A DNA stretch of 64,000 nt from Solibacteraceae bacterium (lineage in GTDB: Bacteria > Acidobacteriota > Terriglobia > Bryobacterales > Bryobacteraceae), in the NCBI GenBank assembly GCA_021324015.1, contig JAJPJX010000136.1:1-64000 (forward strand), in the 5' to 3' direction. Below are positions 35,211 to 43,255 of this stretch, in pieces (the stretch's first letter is position 1; each line of letters starts with the position of its first letter). Made by a program: the position numbers and the translations under genes. A model generated the notes under the pieces. That model did not search any database. It saw only the letters and a list, made by a program, of their open reading frames with translations, and was not told the origin of the DNA.

Positions 35211-36491
35211 TTGGAGATAACGGAACGGAGCCTCGGCGAGGCGCGCCAGAAAGGCGCGCGGCCGCGACCGCGCGCCGGTCTGAAGGGGCTGGTGGTTTTT
35301 TTCGCGATCCTCGCCGTGCTGGTGGCGACCGCGATTGTTGCAGGGCTGGTTCCCCGGTTGTCGCGCGAGCGAGCCTTGCTGGCGGCTTCGGAAAGCGCGG
35401 CTTCCCGTCCGCCGGCGGTCAACGTGGCCGCGGTCCGCACGGCCCCGACTCAGGTGCAACTGGAGTTGCCGGGCGACCTGCAGGCTCTGATCGATGCAGG
35501 CATCTTTGCCCGGGCAGACGGCTACGTGGCCAGGCGCCTGGTAGACTACGGCTACCGAGTCAAGAAGGGCCAACTTCTGGCGGAGATTACCACCCCGGAA
35601 CTGGACGAGCAGATCCGCCAGGCGCATGCCACCCTGGCGCAGTCGCAGTCGAGCCTGCGGGACCTCCAGGCCAACCTCACCCTGGCGCAGGCCAACCTGA
35701 AGCTCGCACAGGTGACCTATAATCGCTGGAAACACCTGACGGACAAGGGGGTCTTTTCACACCAGGACACCGACGAAAAGGAGGCTGCGCTGGAGGTGCG
35801 TCAAGCGGAAGTGCAGTCGGCTCAGGCCAGGATCGCCGCCGCCCAGGATACGATTCGCGCCAACGAAGCCAGCCTGCGGCGCCTGGAAGAGCTCAAAGCC
35901 TTCGATCAGGTGACGGCGCCCTTCGATGGCGTGATCACGGTCCGGAACATCGATGTAGGGGCCTTGATCAACGCCGGGAACGGCGGACCCGCGCGGGAGA
36001 TGTTCCACATCGCGCAGATCGACCCCCTGCGTATCTTCGTCAACGTGCCGCAGGCGAACCTGGCGGACGTTCACGTGGGCCAGAGCGCGGAACTGCGCGT
36101 GCAGGAAATGCCCGGCCAGGTCTTCCCTGCCCGTGTCACCAACGTCTCCAATGCCCTGGACCCGGCTTCCCGCGCCATGCTGACGGTCCTGGAGGTGCCC
36201 AACCCGAAAGGCATCCTGCTGCCCGGGATGTACGCGCAGGTGAGGTTCACCAGTGTCCGGTCCAGCCCGGGGCTGCGCGTCCCCGGCGACGCTCTGATCC
36301 TGGGCCGGCAGGGCCCGCGTGTGGCGGTGGTGGATCCGGAAAGCCGCATCCATCTTCGCCCCATCCACATCGCCCGCGACTACGGCCCGGAACTGGAAGT
36401 GAGCGGCGAACTGAACCCTGGCGATCTAGTGGTGGTGAATCCCGGCGACGCGGTGCGCGAAGGAGCCCGCGTCGAGGTACACAAGCGGTAA
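35211..36491 (+). CDS. RND periplasmic adaptor (HlyD/MFP family)
   Basis: This 426-residue membrane fusion protein has an N-terminal transmembrane anchor (about 26-46), a lipoyl-like half (ADGYVARRLVDYGYRVKKGQLLAEI), a long alpha-helical hairpin (about 150-240, rich in Q, A and L heptads with RQAEVQSAQARIAAAQD), and a beta-barrel domain with GVITVRNIDVGALINAGNGG and LPGMYAQVRF. It bridges the permease and an outer membrane channel. It starts with TTG at 35211, five bases after a strong GAGGAG site that overlaps the permease stop. Order permease then adaptor, with no TolC gene following. It ends 11 bases before the convergent enolase-superfamily gene. Confidence 0.87.
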   Translation: MEITERSLGEARQKGARPRPRAGLKGLVVFFAILAVLVATAIVAGLVPRLSRERALLAASESAASRPPAVNVAAVRTAPTQVQLELPGDLQALIDAGIFARADGYVARRLVDYGYRVKKGQLLAEITTPELDEQIRQAHATLAQSQSSLRDLQANLTLAQANLKLAQVTYNRWKHLTDKGVFSHQDTDEKEAALEVRQAEVQSAQARIAAAQDTIRANEASLRRLEELKAFDQVTAPFDGVITVRNIDVGALINAGNGGPAREMFHIAQIDPLRIFVNVPQANLADVHVGQSAELRVQEMPGQVFPARVTNVSNALDPASRAMLTVLEVPNPKGILLPGMYAQVRFTSVRSSPGLRVPGDALILGRQGPRVAVVDPESRIHLRPIHIARDYGPELEVSGELNPGDLVVVNPGDAVREGARVEVHKR

Positions 36492-36501
36492 ACCGCGGCG
36501 C

Positions 36502-37641
36502 TCAGGCCTTTATGCGGTATTTCTCTACCGCGTTTTCATCCAGAGTGACTCCGAGGCCCGGCTTCTGCGGCAGCCTGTAGTAGCCGGCTTCCATGGTGAA
36601 CGGTTCCACCATGAAATCGTCTTCCAGGCAATGGGTCACCGCGATGGTGTACTCGATGCCGGGATATGCCGCCGACTGGTGCGCCTGGAATACCTGGGAG
36701 ATGCCGCTCTCGATGCCGTACTCCACCCACAGCGGGATGCCGGTCACTTCGGCCATCAGCGCGCGCTGGGCCATGGTCTTGCCCAGCGGACCGCCAATCA
36801 CGAAGGCCTGGAGCAGCCCTTCCTGGACAAAGACCATGGGCTCCGCGCCCATGTGATCGGCCAGCAGCAGCGGAGACTTGCCCTTCATGGCCCGGAAACC
36901 CTCGACGTCGCGGTAACGGATGGGAGACTCGGCGGCGAAATAGTTATGATGCTCCGCCAGTTTTTGAATGAAGTGCATGGCGCGGCCCGGGGACTCCCAG
37001 GAGGAGTTTGCATCGGCCCACACGCGGAAGTCAGGCGGCACCACCTCGCAGATGGCGGCGGCCTGTTCGAGGGGGTCCTGATAGGGGCGCGCCTTCACCT
37101 TGTGCACGCGGTAGCCGAGGCTGGCGCCCAGTTTGGCCTCGGAAGCCATCAGCTTGGGCGGGAAGCAGTGGCTCCACCAGGTCTGGATGATGCGCGGGCG
37201 GGGAGCGGGCGAGAGCAGCCGGCAGATGGGCATCCCCGTGGCTTGGCCCAGCACGTCGTAGACGGCCATGAGGGCGCCCTGGATGCTGTCGTCCTGGAGG
37301 AATTCCCAGGGGGAGCGGCCGATCATGCGTTTCAGAATGGTCTCGATCTGCCGCGCGCCCACCAGCGCCTCGCCGATGCCCGCGAGCCCTTCGTCGGTTT
37401 GCAGGCGAACGAATACGGGATCGTAGTCGGTCTGGAACCTGCCCTGGAGCTTGTAGCTTTCGATAAAGGCATCGCGGACCCGCTCGGCGAACGGCACGCG
37501 CGTGGGCATGATTTCATAGCGGGTGAACCGCATGTTCCGGACGGAGGCGGGCGCCGCGCGCAGCGCCTGGACGAGAGGGCCTCCGGCCACGAGGCCGGCG
37601 AAGGAATGCAAGAGTTCCCGGCGGGAGAGAGTCGACCGCAT
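36502..37641 (-). CDS. Tat-exported enolase-superfamily (mandelate racemase-like) protein
   Basis: This 379-residue protein has a Tat leader (SRRELLHSFAGLVAGG) and an enolase-superfamily barrel: N-terminal capping domain (RFTRYEIMPTRVPF), lysine motif KVKARP, and metal ligands in RVWADANSSW, AESPIRYRD and LLADHMG. This layout matches mandelate racemase/muconate-lactonising enzymes, whose members dehydrate or epimerise acid sugars. Export of such an enzyme is unusual outside this phylum. A GATAAG hexamer on the minus strand ends nine bases before the ATG and no ribosome binding site is seen, suggesting a short or absent leader. It is divergent from the HAD phosphatase (48 bases) and convergent with the RND adaptor. 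Confidence 0.8.
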   Translation of the reverse strand: MRSTLSRRELLHSFAGLVAGGPLVQALRAAPASVRNMRFTRYEIMPTRVPFAERVRDAFIESYKLQGRFQTDYDPVFVRLQTDEGLAGIGEALVGARQIETILKRMIGRSPWEFLQDDSIQGALMAVYDVLGQATGMPICRLLSPAPRPRIIQTWWSHCFPPKLMASEAKLGASLGYRVHKVKARPYQDPLEQAAAICEVVPPDFRVWADANSSWESPGRAMHFIQKLAEHHNYFAAESPIRYRDVEGFRAMKGKSPLLLADHMGAEPMVFVQEGLLQAFVIGGPLGKTMAQRALMAEVTGIPLWVEYGIESGISQVFQAHQSAAYPGIEYTIAVTHCLEDDFMVEPFTMEAGYYRLPQKPGLGVTLDENAVEKYRIKA

Positions 37642-37689
37642 GGCGCCGATCTTATCACGGTGTTAGGCTGAAAGAACGACGCTCGGCCG

Positions 37690-38304
37690 ATGCCCCGCCC
37701 GGAAGCCGTTCTCTTCGATTTTGACGGTGTGTTGCTGGACAGCGAACCCGTGCACTTCATTTGCTGGTCGGAAGTGCTGACTCCCTTCGGCGTGAAGCTG
37801 GATTGGGCCACCTATGCAGCCGAGTGCATCGGGGTCGCGGACCGCGTCATGATGGACATTTTCGCCCGCGCGGCCGATCCCCCGGCGGATGCGGAGAAGC
37901 TCTGGGCGCAATATCCCCGGAAGCAGGAGTGCTTCCGGAAGCGCATGGCCGAAGCCCCGCCTTTTGCGGATGGGCTTGCGGACCTGATGCGATCGCTCGC
38001 CGGGGACTACCGCCTGGCGGTGGTATCTTCAAGCGCGCGCGGCGAAGTGGAGCCCATGCTCGTGCGCGCCGGGATTTACGAACTGCTTGGCACGGTGGTG
38101 TGCGGAGAAGATGTGGCCCGCCACAAGCCGGCGCCAGAGCCTTACCTGTTAGCCGCCGCGCGGCTGGGCGTGACCTCGGCGCTGGTGGTGGAGGACTCCG
38201 AGGCCGGCATGGCAAGCGGGCGCGCCGCCGGTTTCGAAGTGCTGCGGATTCCAAACCCTGCCGAGACCGCTTCGCTCGTGCGGTCCCGCCTAGCGCGATG
38301 GTGA
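37690..38304 (+). CDS. HAD-family phosphatase (beta-phosphoglucomutase-like)
   Basis: This 204-residue cytosolic enzyme has the haloacid dehalogenase core with motif I FDFDGVLLDSEPVH, where the first Asp is the nucleophile, a four-helix cap (about 20-85), motif II VVSSSARGEV, motif III lysine in ARHKPAPEPY and motif IV acid in VVEDSEAGMASGRAAG. This is the sugar-phosphate phosphatase/mutase subfamily; substrate likely a small sugar phosphate. There is no clear ribosome binding site, and TAGGCT at 37664-37669 is a possible -10. It is 44 bases upstream of the Tat lipoprotein amidohydrolase. Confidence 0.83.
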   Translation: MPRPEAVLFDFDGVLLDSEPVHFICWSEVLTPFGVKLDWATYAAECIGVADRVMMDIFARAADPPADAEKLWAQYPRKQECFRKRMAEAPPFADGLADLMRSLAGDYRLAVVSSSARGEVEPMLVRAGIYELLGTVVCGEDVARHKPAPEPYLLAAARLGVTSALVVEDSEAGMASGRAAGFEVLRIPNPAETASLVRSRLARW

Positions 38305-38348
38305 TAATCTGATCTTGAATTCGCGATCGCTTCAGGGAGACATACATC

Positions 38349-39545
38349 ATGAGATGGAAGCGCAGAGACTGGCTGGCCGGCGTTAGCGGTGTGGCGGCAG
38401 CGGCACTTGGCACGGGCTGTTCCCGCCCGGCCTCTAAAGAGGCGGAAAGCCGGCCGGCCGGCGCCCAGCCGGGCCTGCCCCTCGAGCAATACGAGCCGAA
38501 GAGCATGCTGCACGCGGCGGAGAGCAAGGTTCCGCGCGCGCGGTTCCCGGTGATCGACATTCACACGCACCTCACCTTTGTCAATCCCAAGGACCAGAAG
38601 GTGAAGCACAACGGCAGCGTGGAGGAGATCCTGGCGGTCATGGACCGCAAGAACATCCGGACCCTGGTGGACCTGACCGGGGGGTGCGGCGACGGGCTGA
38701 AGGAAACCGTGGCTCACTGGCAGACGCCCCACCCGGACCGCTTTCTGGTCTTCACGGAGCCCTGGTGGAGCAGAGCCTCCGAGCCGAACTACGCGCAGTT
38801 TCAGGCGGAAGAGATTCAGAAGGCCCACCAGGCCGGCGCCAAGGGGATCAAAGTGCTCAAAACCCTGGGCCTGTATCTGCGGGACGGCGGGCCAGAGGGC
38901 AAACTGGTGAAGGTGGACGACCCGAGGTTCGACCCCATGTGGGAAGCCGCCGCAGCCTTGAACATGCCGGTGGCCATTCACACCTCCGACCCGGAAGCCT
39001 TCTTCCTACCCATCGACCGGTACAACGAGCGCTACGAGGAACTCCACGCGCATCCCGACTGGTCCTTCTACGGCAAGGATTTTCCCAGCAACCGCGAGTT
39101 ACAGGAGGCGCGCGCGCGGGTGATCGGCCGCCACCCCAAGACCCAGTTCATCGCGCTGCACGTAGCCGACGCCGAGGATTTGCGCTACGTTTCGGAACTC
39201 ATGGACAAGTATCCGAACATGAGCGTGGAGATCGGCGCGCGCATCGGGGAGTTAGGCCGCCAGCCGCGCGCCGCGCGCAAGTTCTTCGACAAGTACCAGG
39301 ACCGGATTCTGTTCGGCACGGATGCCGTGCCGCACGGCGACGCGTATCCACAACAGGTCTACGGCGACCTGCTGTATGAGATCTACTACCGCTTCCTGGA
39401 GACCGAGGACGAATACTTCGACTACGCTCCGGCGCGCATCCCACCGCAGGGCCGCTGGCGGATCTATGGCCTGGGACTGGCGGAAGGGATTTTGAAGAAG
39501 GTCTATCACGGCAACGCCGCGCGCCTGCTGGGCATCAAGGTGTAG
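38349..39545 (+). CDS. Tat-exported lipoprotein amidohydrolase
   Basis: This 398-residue protein has an N-terminal RRDWLAG Tat-like motif and a lipobox ending LGTGC, so it is probably a Tat lipoprotein anchored after export. The amidohydrolase-2 (PF04909) barrel follows, with HxH in VIDIHTHLTF, a helix containing GAKGIKVLKTLG, AIHTSDPEAF, ALHVADAEDL and the late LFGTDAVPHG aspartate, so the metal site appears complete. Family members hydrolyse lactones or decarboxylate aromatic acids; the substrate is unknown. Its stop overlaps the convergent phosphofructokinase stop by 11 bases. Confidence 0.8.
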   Translation: MRWKRRDWLAGVSGVAAAALGTGCSRPASKEAESRPAGAQPGLPLEQYEPKSMLHAAESKVPRARFPVIDIHTHLTFVNPKDQKVKHNGSVEEILAVMDRKNIRTLVDLTGGCGDGLKETVAHWQTPHPDRFLVFTEPWWSRASEPNYAQFQAEEIQKAHQAGAKGIKVLKTLGLYLRDGGPEGKLVKVDDPRFDPMWEAAAALNMPVAIHTSDPEAFFLPIDRYNERYEELHAHPDWSFYGKDFPSNRELQEARARVIGRHPKTQFIALHVADAEDLRYVSELMDKYPNMSVEIGARIGELGRQPRAARKFFDKYQDRILFGTDAVPHGDAYPQQVYGDLLYEIYYRFLETEDEYFDYAPARIPPQGRWRIYGLGLAEGILKKVYHGNAARLLGIKV

Positions 39546-40746
39546 CGAGGCTCGCAGGCACAGACACTTGCCGTAAGCGGGGCCGCGGCTGGATCTCGCC
39601 CGCCAGGGGGGCCGCGTAGCCCAGGAATTCGGGCATGACGTCGTGGCCGCTTGGGTGAACCCACCCGAGGGGCAGCCGGCGTTCGGCATTCGCCACCTTT
39701 TCGAGCGGCGCCAGGCCGGTCGCCGCCCGGTAAGACTCGCCGGGCTCCCGTACCAGGGTGACCATCACATCGGTGAATCCGGCCACGGCGGCGCGCACCG
39801 CTTCCCGGCCGCACATCAGCGCTTCCTGGTAGTCGGTCTCCGAAAGGAAGGCCATGCTGGAGCGCCCCAACAAGCCCGGCTTTTCGCTGCGCGCACGCAG
39901 TTTCAGGCGCTTGTTGATGAGTTGCGCCAGCACATGGGCCAGGTTGCCGGTCAGGCGATGCTGGAAACCGTCCGCCGCCACCATGTCGGCCCCAAAAGGC
40001 TCGCCCTTGTCGTCCGTCTGGCCTTCGCAGACCGCGATCACGGCCTGCCCCAGGCGCCGGTAGACCGCATCCACGTCAGCCAGAAACTGCTCCGCGCTGA
40101 TGGGGTGCTCGGGCACATAAATCAGGTGCGGCGCGTCCTCGGCCTCCTGGCGGGCCAGTGCAGTGGCCGCCACCAGCCAGCCCGCGTTCCGGCCCATCAC
40201 TTCCACCACGGTCACACGGGCAGGCAGTTCCCGGATATCCGCGCCGATATCGCGGAGCGCGCAGGCGATAAAGCGCGCCGCCGAGCCGTAGCCCGGGCAG
40301 TGATCCGTCTCCGCCAGGTCATTGTCGATGGTCTTGGGGATGCCGATCACCCGCAGCTCATATCCGGTTTCCGCGGCCAGGCGCGCCATGCGCAGAGCCG
40401 TGTCCATCGAATCGTTGCCGCCGTTGTAGAAGAAATAGCGCACGTTGTGCGCGCGAAACACGGCCAGAATGCGCTCAAAGTCGGCGGAGGTCACCTTGCG
40501 GCGGCAGGAGCCCAGCGCCGAGCCGGGCGTGCGTGCAATGCGCGCCACCAACTCCGCATCCTGCTGGTCCAGATCCAGGAAATCGTCCGCGAGCACGCCC
40601 ACGATTCCGTGCCTGGCGCCGTAGAGGGCCGTGATCTCCGGGCACCGCCGCCGTTCCTCGATGACGCCGGCCAGGCTGGCATTGATCACCTGAGTGGGGC
40701 CGCCGCCGTGCGCCACCACGGCCGCGCCGGAAAGCGTTTGACTCAT
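39535..40746 (-). CDS. PPi-type 6-phosphofructokinase-like protein
   Basis: This 403-residue cytosolic sugar-phosphate kinase has the PFK signature HGGGPTQVINASL, the phosphate donor loop YNGGNDSMDTA and the catalytic IPKTIDNDL (base Asp141). Asp112 in the donor loop and Lys138 before TIDND are the features that favour pyrophosphate over ATP, whereas ATP enzymes carry Gly at both. This makes a PPi-dependent enzyme likely. It follows the AgaS-type isomerase gene after six bases, so its substrate could be fructose-6-phosphate or tagatose-6-phosphate. The length is longer than E. coli PfkA (320) and typical of the PPi group. Confidence 0.83.
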   Translation of the reverse strand: MSQTLSGAAVVAHGGGPTQVINASLAGVIEERRRCPEITALYGARHGIVGVLADDFLDLDQQDAELVARIARTPGSALGSCRRKVTSADFERILAVFRAHNVRYFFYNGGNDSMDTALRMARLAAETGYELRVIGIPKTIDNDLAETDHCPGYGSAARFIACALRDIGADIRELPARVTVVEVMGRNAGWLVAATALARQEAEDAPHLIYVPEHPISAEQFLADVDAVYRRLGQAVIAVCEGQTDDKGEPFGADMVAADGFQHRLTGNLAHVLAQLINKRLKLRARSEKPGLLGRSSMAFLSETDYQEALMCGREAVRAAVAGFTDVMVTLVREPGESYRAATGLAPLEKVANAERRLPLGWVHPSGHDVMPEFLGYAAPLAGEIQPRPRLRQVSVPASLATP

Positions 40747-40752
40747 CTCTGC

Positions 40753-41817
40753 TTAATCCTCATAGATGCGCACGCCGGCCACCACGCGGTTGATGATTCC
40801 CGCCGGGCTGGGGCGGTCCGGATCGAGCCCCAGCCGGAGGCTAAGGTAATAGGCCAGCAGTTGTCCGAACACGATTTCCGCCGGAGTCCGCAGTTCGTCC
40901 GCCAGCGCAGAAGCCTCGGTAGAGATCAGTTCGTCAAACACTGCACACCCGATCTCCGCCGGAGCTAATGCTACCAGGCGTCCCAACCCCTTGGCCCGCA
41001 ACTCCGACACCAGGTCGAGTTCGTAGCGCCGGCGGCGCGGATCGGAAGACACGAAGCAGAGCACCAGGGTGTCCGGTTCCAGGAAACTCATGGGGCCGTG
41101 CCGCAAGCCGAGGAAGGTTTCGGCCATGGCGGCCACCCGTCCGGCGGTCATCTCCAGGATCTTCAGGCGCGCCTCCCGCGCGGCGCCGAATAGCGGCCAG
41201 GAGGCCAGCGCTACAGCGCGCCGGGGCGGCTTTTCCGCCAGCGCCCGCGCAGCCTGCTCCAGCCGCGGCAACGCTTCGGCGACCGCGCGGCTCATGGCAG
41301 GAACGGCCGCCTCCGTTTCGTCCCGGCGCGCCAGGGTCAACCCCGCCAGCACCAGGTTGGAGAACGAACTGGTCATGGCCAGGCTCCGGTCGTTGGTGCG
41401 CGCATCCAGCACAATGGCCTCGACCCCCGCGGCTTGCGCCAGTTTGCCTTCCGCATTGCACGTCACGGCGAGATGCCGCACTCCGGGCAGCGCCTGGCGG
41501 ATCTTGTTCACCACCGCCATGCTTTCCGGGCTGTCCCCGGACCGGGCGAAGGAAACCACCAGTCCGCGGTCATGCAGGTACTGGCGAAAGTCCAGGAAAA
41601 GCTCCGTGGAGGCGACCGCACGGGCGCCCGGCCACGCGGCTTCCACGGCTTGCGCCGCGTACGCGGAGGTCCCCGCGCCGGTGAGTATCACTGGCCCGGG
41701 GGACGAGAGCGGAGGGCGCACACGCACCCGCCGTACCGTGTCCGGCCATATCTCAGGCTGCTGCCAGATCTCGGCGTGCGTGCACTGTCCCGCCGCCTGG
41801 ACATGAGAATCTGCCAT
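40753..41817 (-). CDS. SIS-domain sugar isomerase/deaminase (AgaS-like)
   Basis: This 354-residue protein has two SIS domains. The first begins with GPVILTGAGTSAYAAQAVEA and contains VVSFARSGDSPESM; the second has ETFLGLRHGPMSFLEPDTLVLCFVS. This arrangement matches AgaS (galactosamine-6-phosphate deaminase/isomerase) and the glucosamine-6-phosphate synthase isomerase half. It would convert an aminosugar phosphate or a ketose/aldose phosphate. The start is ATG 41817, with GAGG four bases upstream. It pairs with the PPi-type phosphofructokinase six bases downstream, suggesting a short route from an amino sugar to a ketohexose bisphosphate. Confidence 0.82.
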   Translation of the reverse strand: MADSHVQAAGQCTHAEIWQQPEIWPDTVRRVRVRPPLSSPGPVILTGAGTSAYAAQAVEAAWPGARAVASTELFLDFRQYLHDRGLVVSFARSGDSPESMAVVNKIRQALPGVRHLAVTCNAEGKLAQAAGVEAIVLDARTNDRSLAMTSSFSNLVLAGLTLARRDETEAAVPAMSRAVAEALPRLEQAARALAEKPPRRAVALASWPLFGAAREARLKILEMTAGRVAAMAETFLGLRHGPMSFLEPDTLVLCFVSSDPRRRRYELDLVSELRAKGLGRLVALAPAEIGCAVFDELISTEASALADELRTPAEIVFGQLLAYYLSLRLGLDPDRPSPAGIINRVVAGVRIYED

Positions 41818-41886
41818 CACTCCTCAGGATAGCAATGCGTCCAGCCGCGCACTACCATAAAATAGATTCAGACCCACGAGGCCAAT

Positions 41887-43248
41887 ATGCGTCATCTAAC
41901 ATTTCTTTCCCTTTTTGTGTGGTTGCTCGCCGCGGCCGGGTGCCGGCAGGCGCAGCAGACGCAGGCGCCAGCGCCTTCCGGCAGCGGCCGGCTGCAGGCC
42001 CGCATCTGGAACTCCGGCTTCTCAGATGCCCACGACACTTACAACGCCATCTCCCCCGCCAGCGACGGCAAGATTTACTACGTCCTGTCTTCAGAAAAGT
42101 ACGACGTCGCGGCTCAGATGTTTTCGTTCGACCCGGCCACGCAGAAAATCACGCATTTGGGCGATCTCACCGAAGCGTGCGGGGAGAAAGGGAGGAAGGT
42201 CGTTTCGCAGGGCAAATCGCACGTCAACTTCGTCGAGCACAACGGCAAACTGTACTTTGCCACGCACATCGGCTACTACAGCATCATTGACGGCATGGAG
42301 AAGCCGGGGATTCCGCCTGCCGGCTACCAGCCTTATCCCGGCGGCCACTTCCTGTCGTATGACATGCGCACCGGGCAGTTCGAAAACCTGGTCACGGCGC
42401 CTTTCCACCAAGGCATCATCACCATGACCATGGACCCGCAGCGCGGCCGCCTGTACGCCATCACGTGGCCCAGCGGATACTTCCTGCGCTATGACCTGGC
42501 CGCCAAGGAACTGAAGAACCTCGGCCTGATCTCGAAGCAAGGCGAGGACGGCAAGGGGCCCACGTACCGCACGCTGTGCCGGTCGCTGGTGGTGAATCCC
42601 GAGGATGGTTCCGTGTACTTCAGCAACGGGGACGGCGATATTCTGCGCTACCGCCTGGACCGGGATGCCATCGAGACCGTACCGGGAGAAGACTTACGCA
42701 AAGACTACTTCGGCCAGTATGATCCCACCTCGCCCGGCCATATGGGCTACAACTGGCGGCAGGCGTTCTGGTACGCGCCGGAGCGCAGGATCTACGCCGT
42801 CCACGGCAACTCCGGGTATCTGTTCCGCTTCGACCCGGCAGCACCCCGGGTGGAGGTGCTGGACCGCATCACTTCGGAACCCTCCAAACGCAGCGGGATG
42901 TTCGATGAATTCAGCTACGGCTATCTGGGCTTTACGCTGGGTCCCGACCGCCGCACCATTTACTACCTCACCGGAGGACCGATTTACGTGGATGGCAAGC
43001 GCGTGGCTGGAAAAAGCTCCACCGCCAAGGGCGAGGCGAAAGGGCTGGAGGATCTGCACCTGGTCACGTGGGATATCCCCGGCGGCGTCTATCGCGATCA
43101 CGGGGCCATCTTTTTCGCCAATGGGGACCGCCCGGCTTACGTCAACTCCATCGCCACCGGCAGGGATGGCAGCGTGTACTGCCTGTCGCGCGTAACGGAG
43201 AACGGACGAACGCGCACAGACCTGATCAGCATTCCACCGGTATTGTAG
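41887..43248 (+). CDS. Beta-propeller lipoprotein of unknown function
   Basis: This 453-residue exported protein has a lipoprotein signal (LLAAAGC, Cys19) and then repeating beta-propeller-like units: GKIYYVLSS, KLYFATHIGYYSI, GRLYAITWPSGYFLRYDL, GSVYFSNGDGDILRY and RIYAVHGNSGYLFRFD. The spacing suggests six to seven blades. Enzymatic residues are not apparent; similar folds bind sugar ligands or polysaccharides. The start lies about 25 bases after AT-rich sequence with a possible TAAAAT -10. It is followed seven bases later by a putative glycosidase, so the two probably work together on extracellular glycans. Confidence 0.65.
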   Translation: MRHLTFLSLFVWLLAAAGCRQAQQTQAPAPSGSGRLQARIWNSGFSDAHDTYNAISPASDGKIYYVLSSEKYDVAAQMFSFDPATQKITHLGDLTEACGEKGRKVVSQGKSHVNFVEHNGKLYFATHIGYYSIIDGMEKPGIPPAGYQPYPGGHFLSYDMRTGQFENLVTAPFHQGIITMTMDPQRGRLYAITWPSGYFLRYDLAAKELKNLGLISKQGEDGKGPTYRTLCRSLVVNPEDGSVYFSNGDGDILRYRLDRDAIETVPGEDLRKDYFGQYDPTSPGHMGYNWRQAFWYAPERRIYAVHGNSGYLFRFDPAAPRVEVLDRITSEPSKRSGMFDEFSYGYLGFTLGPDRRTIYYLTGGPIYVDGKRVAGKSSTAKGEAKGLEDLHLVTWDIPGGVYRDHGAIFFANGDRPAYVNSIATGRDGSVYCLSRVTENGRTRTDLISIPPVL

Positions 43249-43255
43249 ATCTGTC

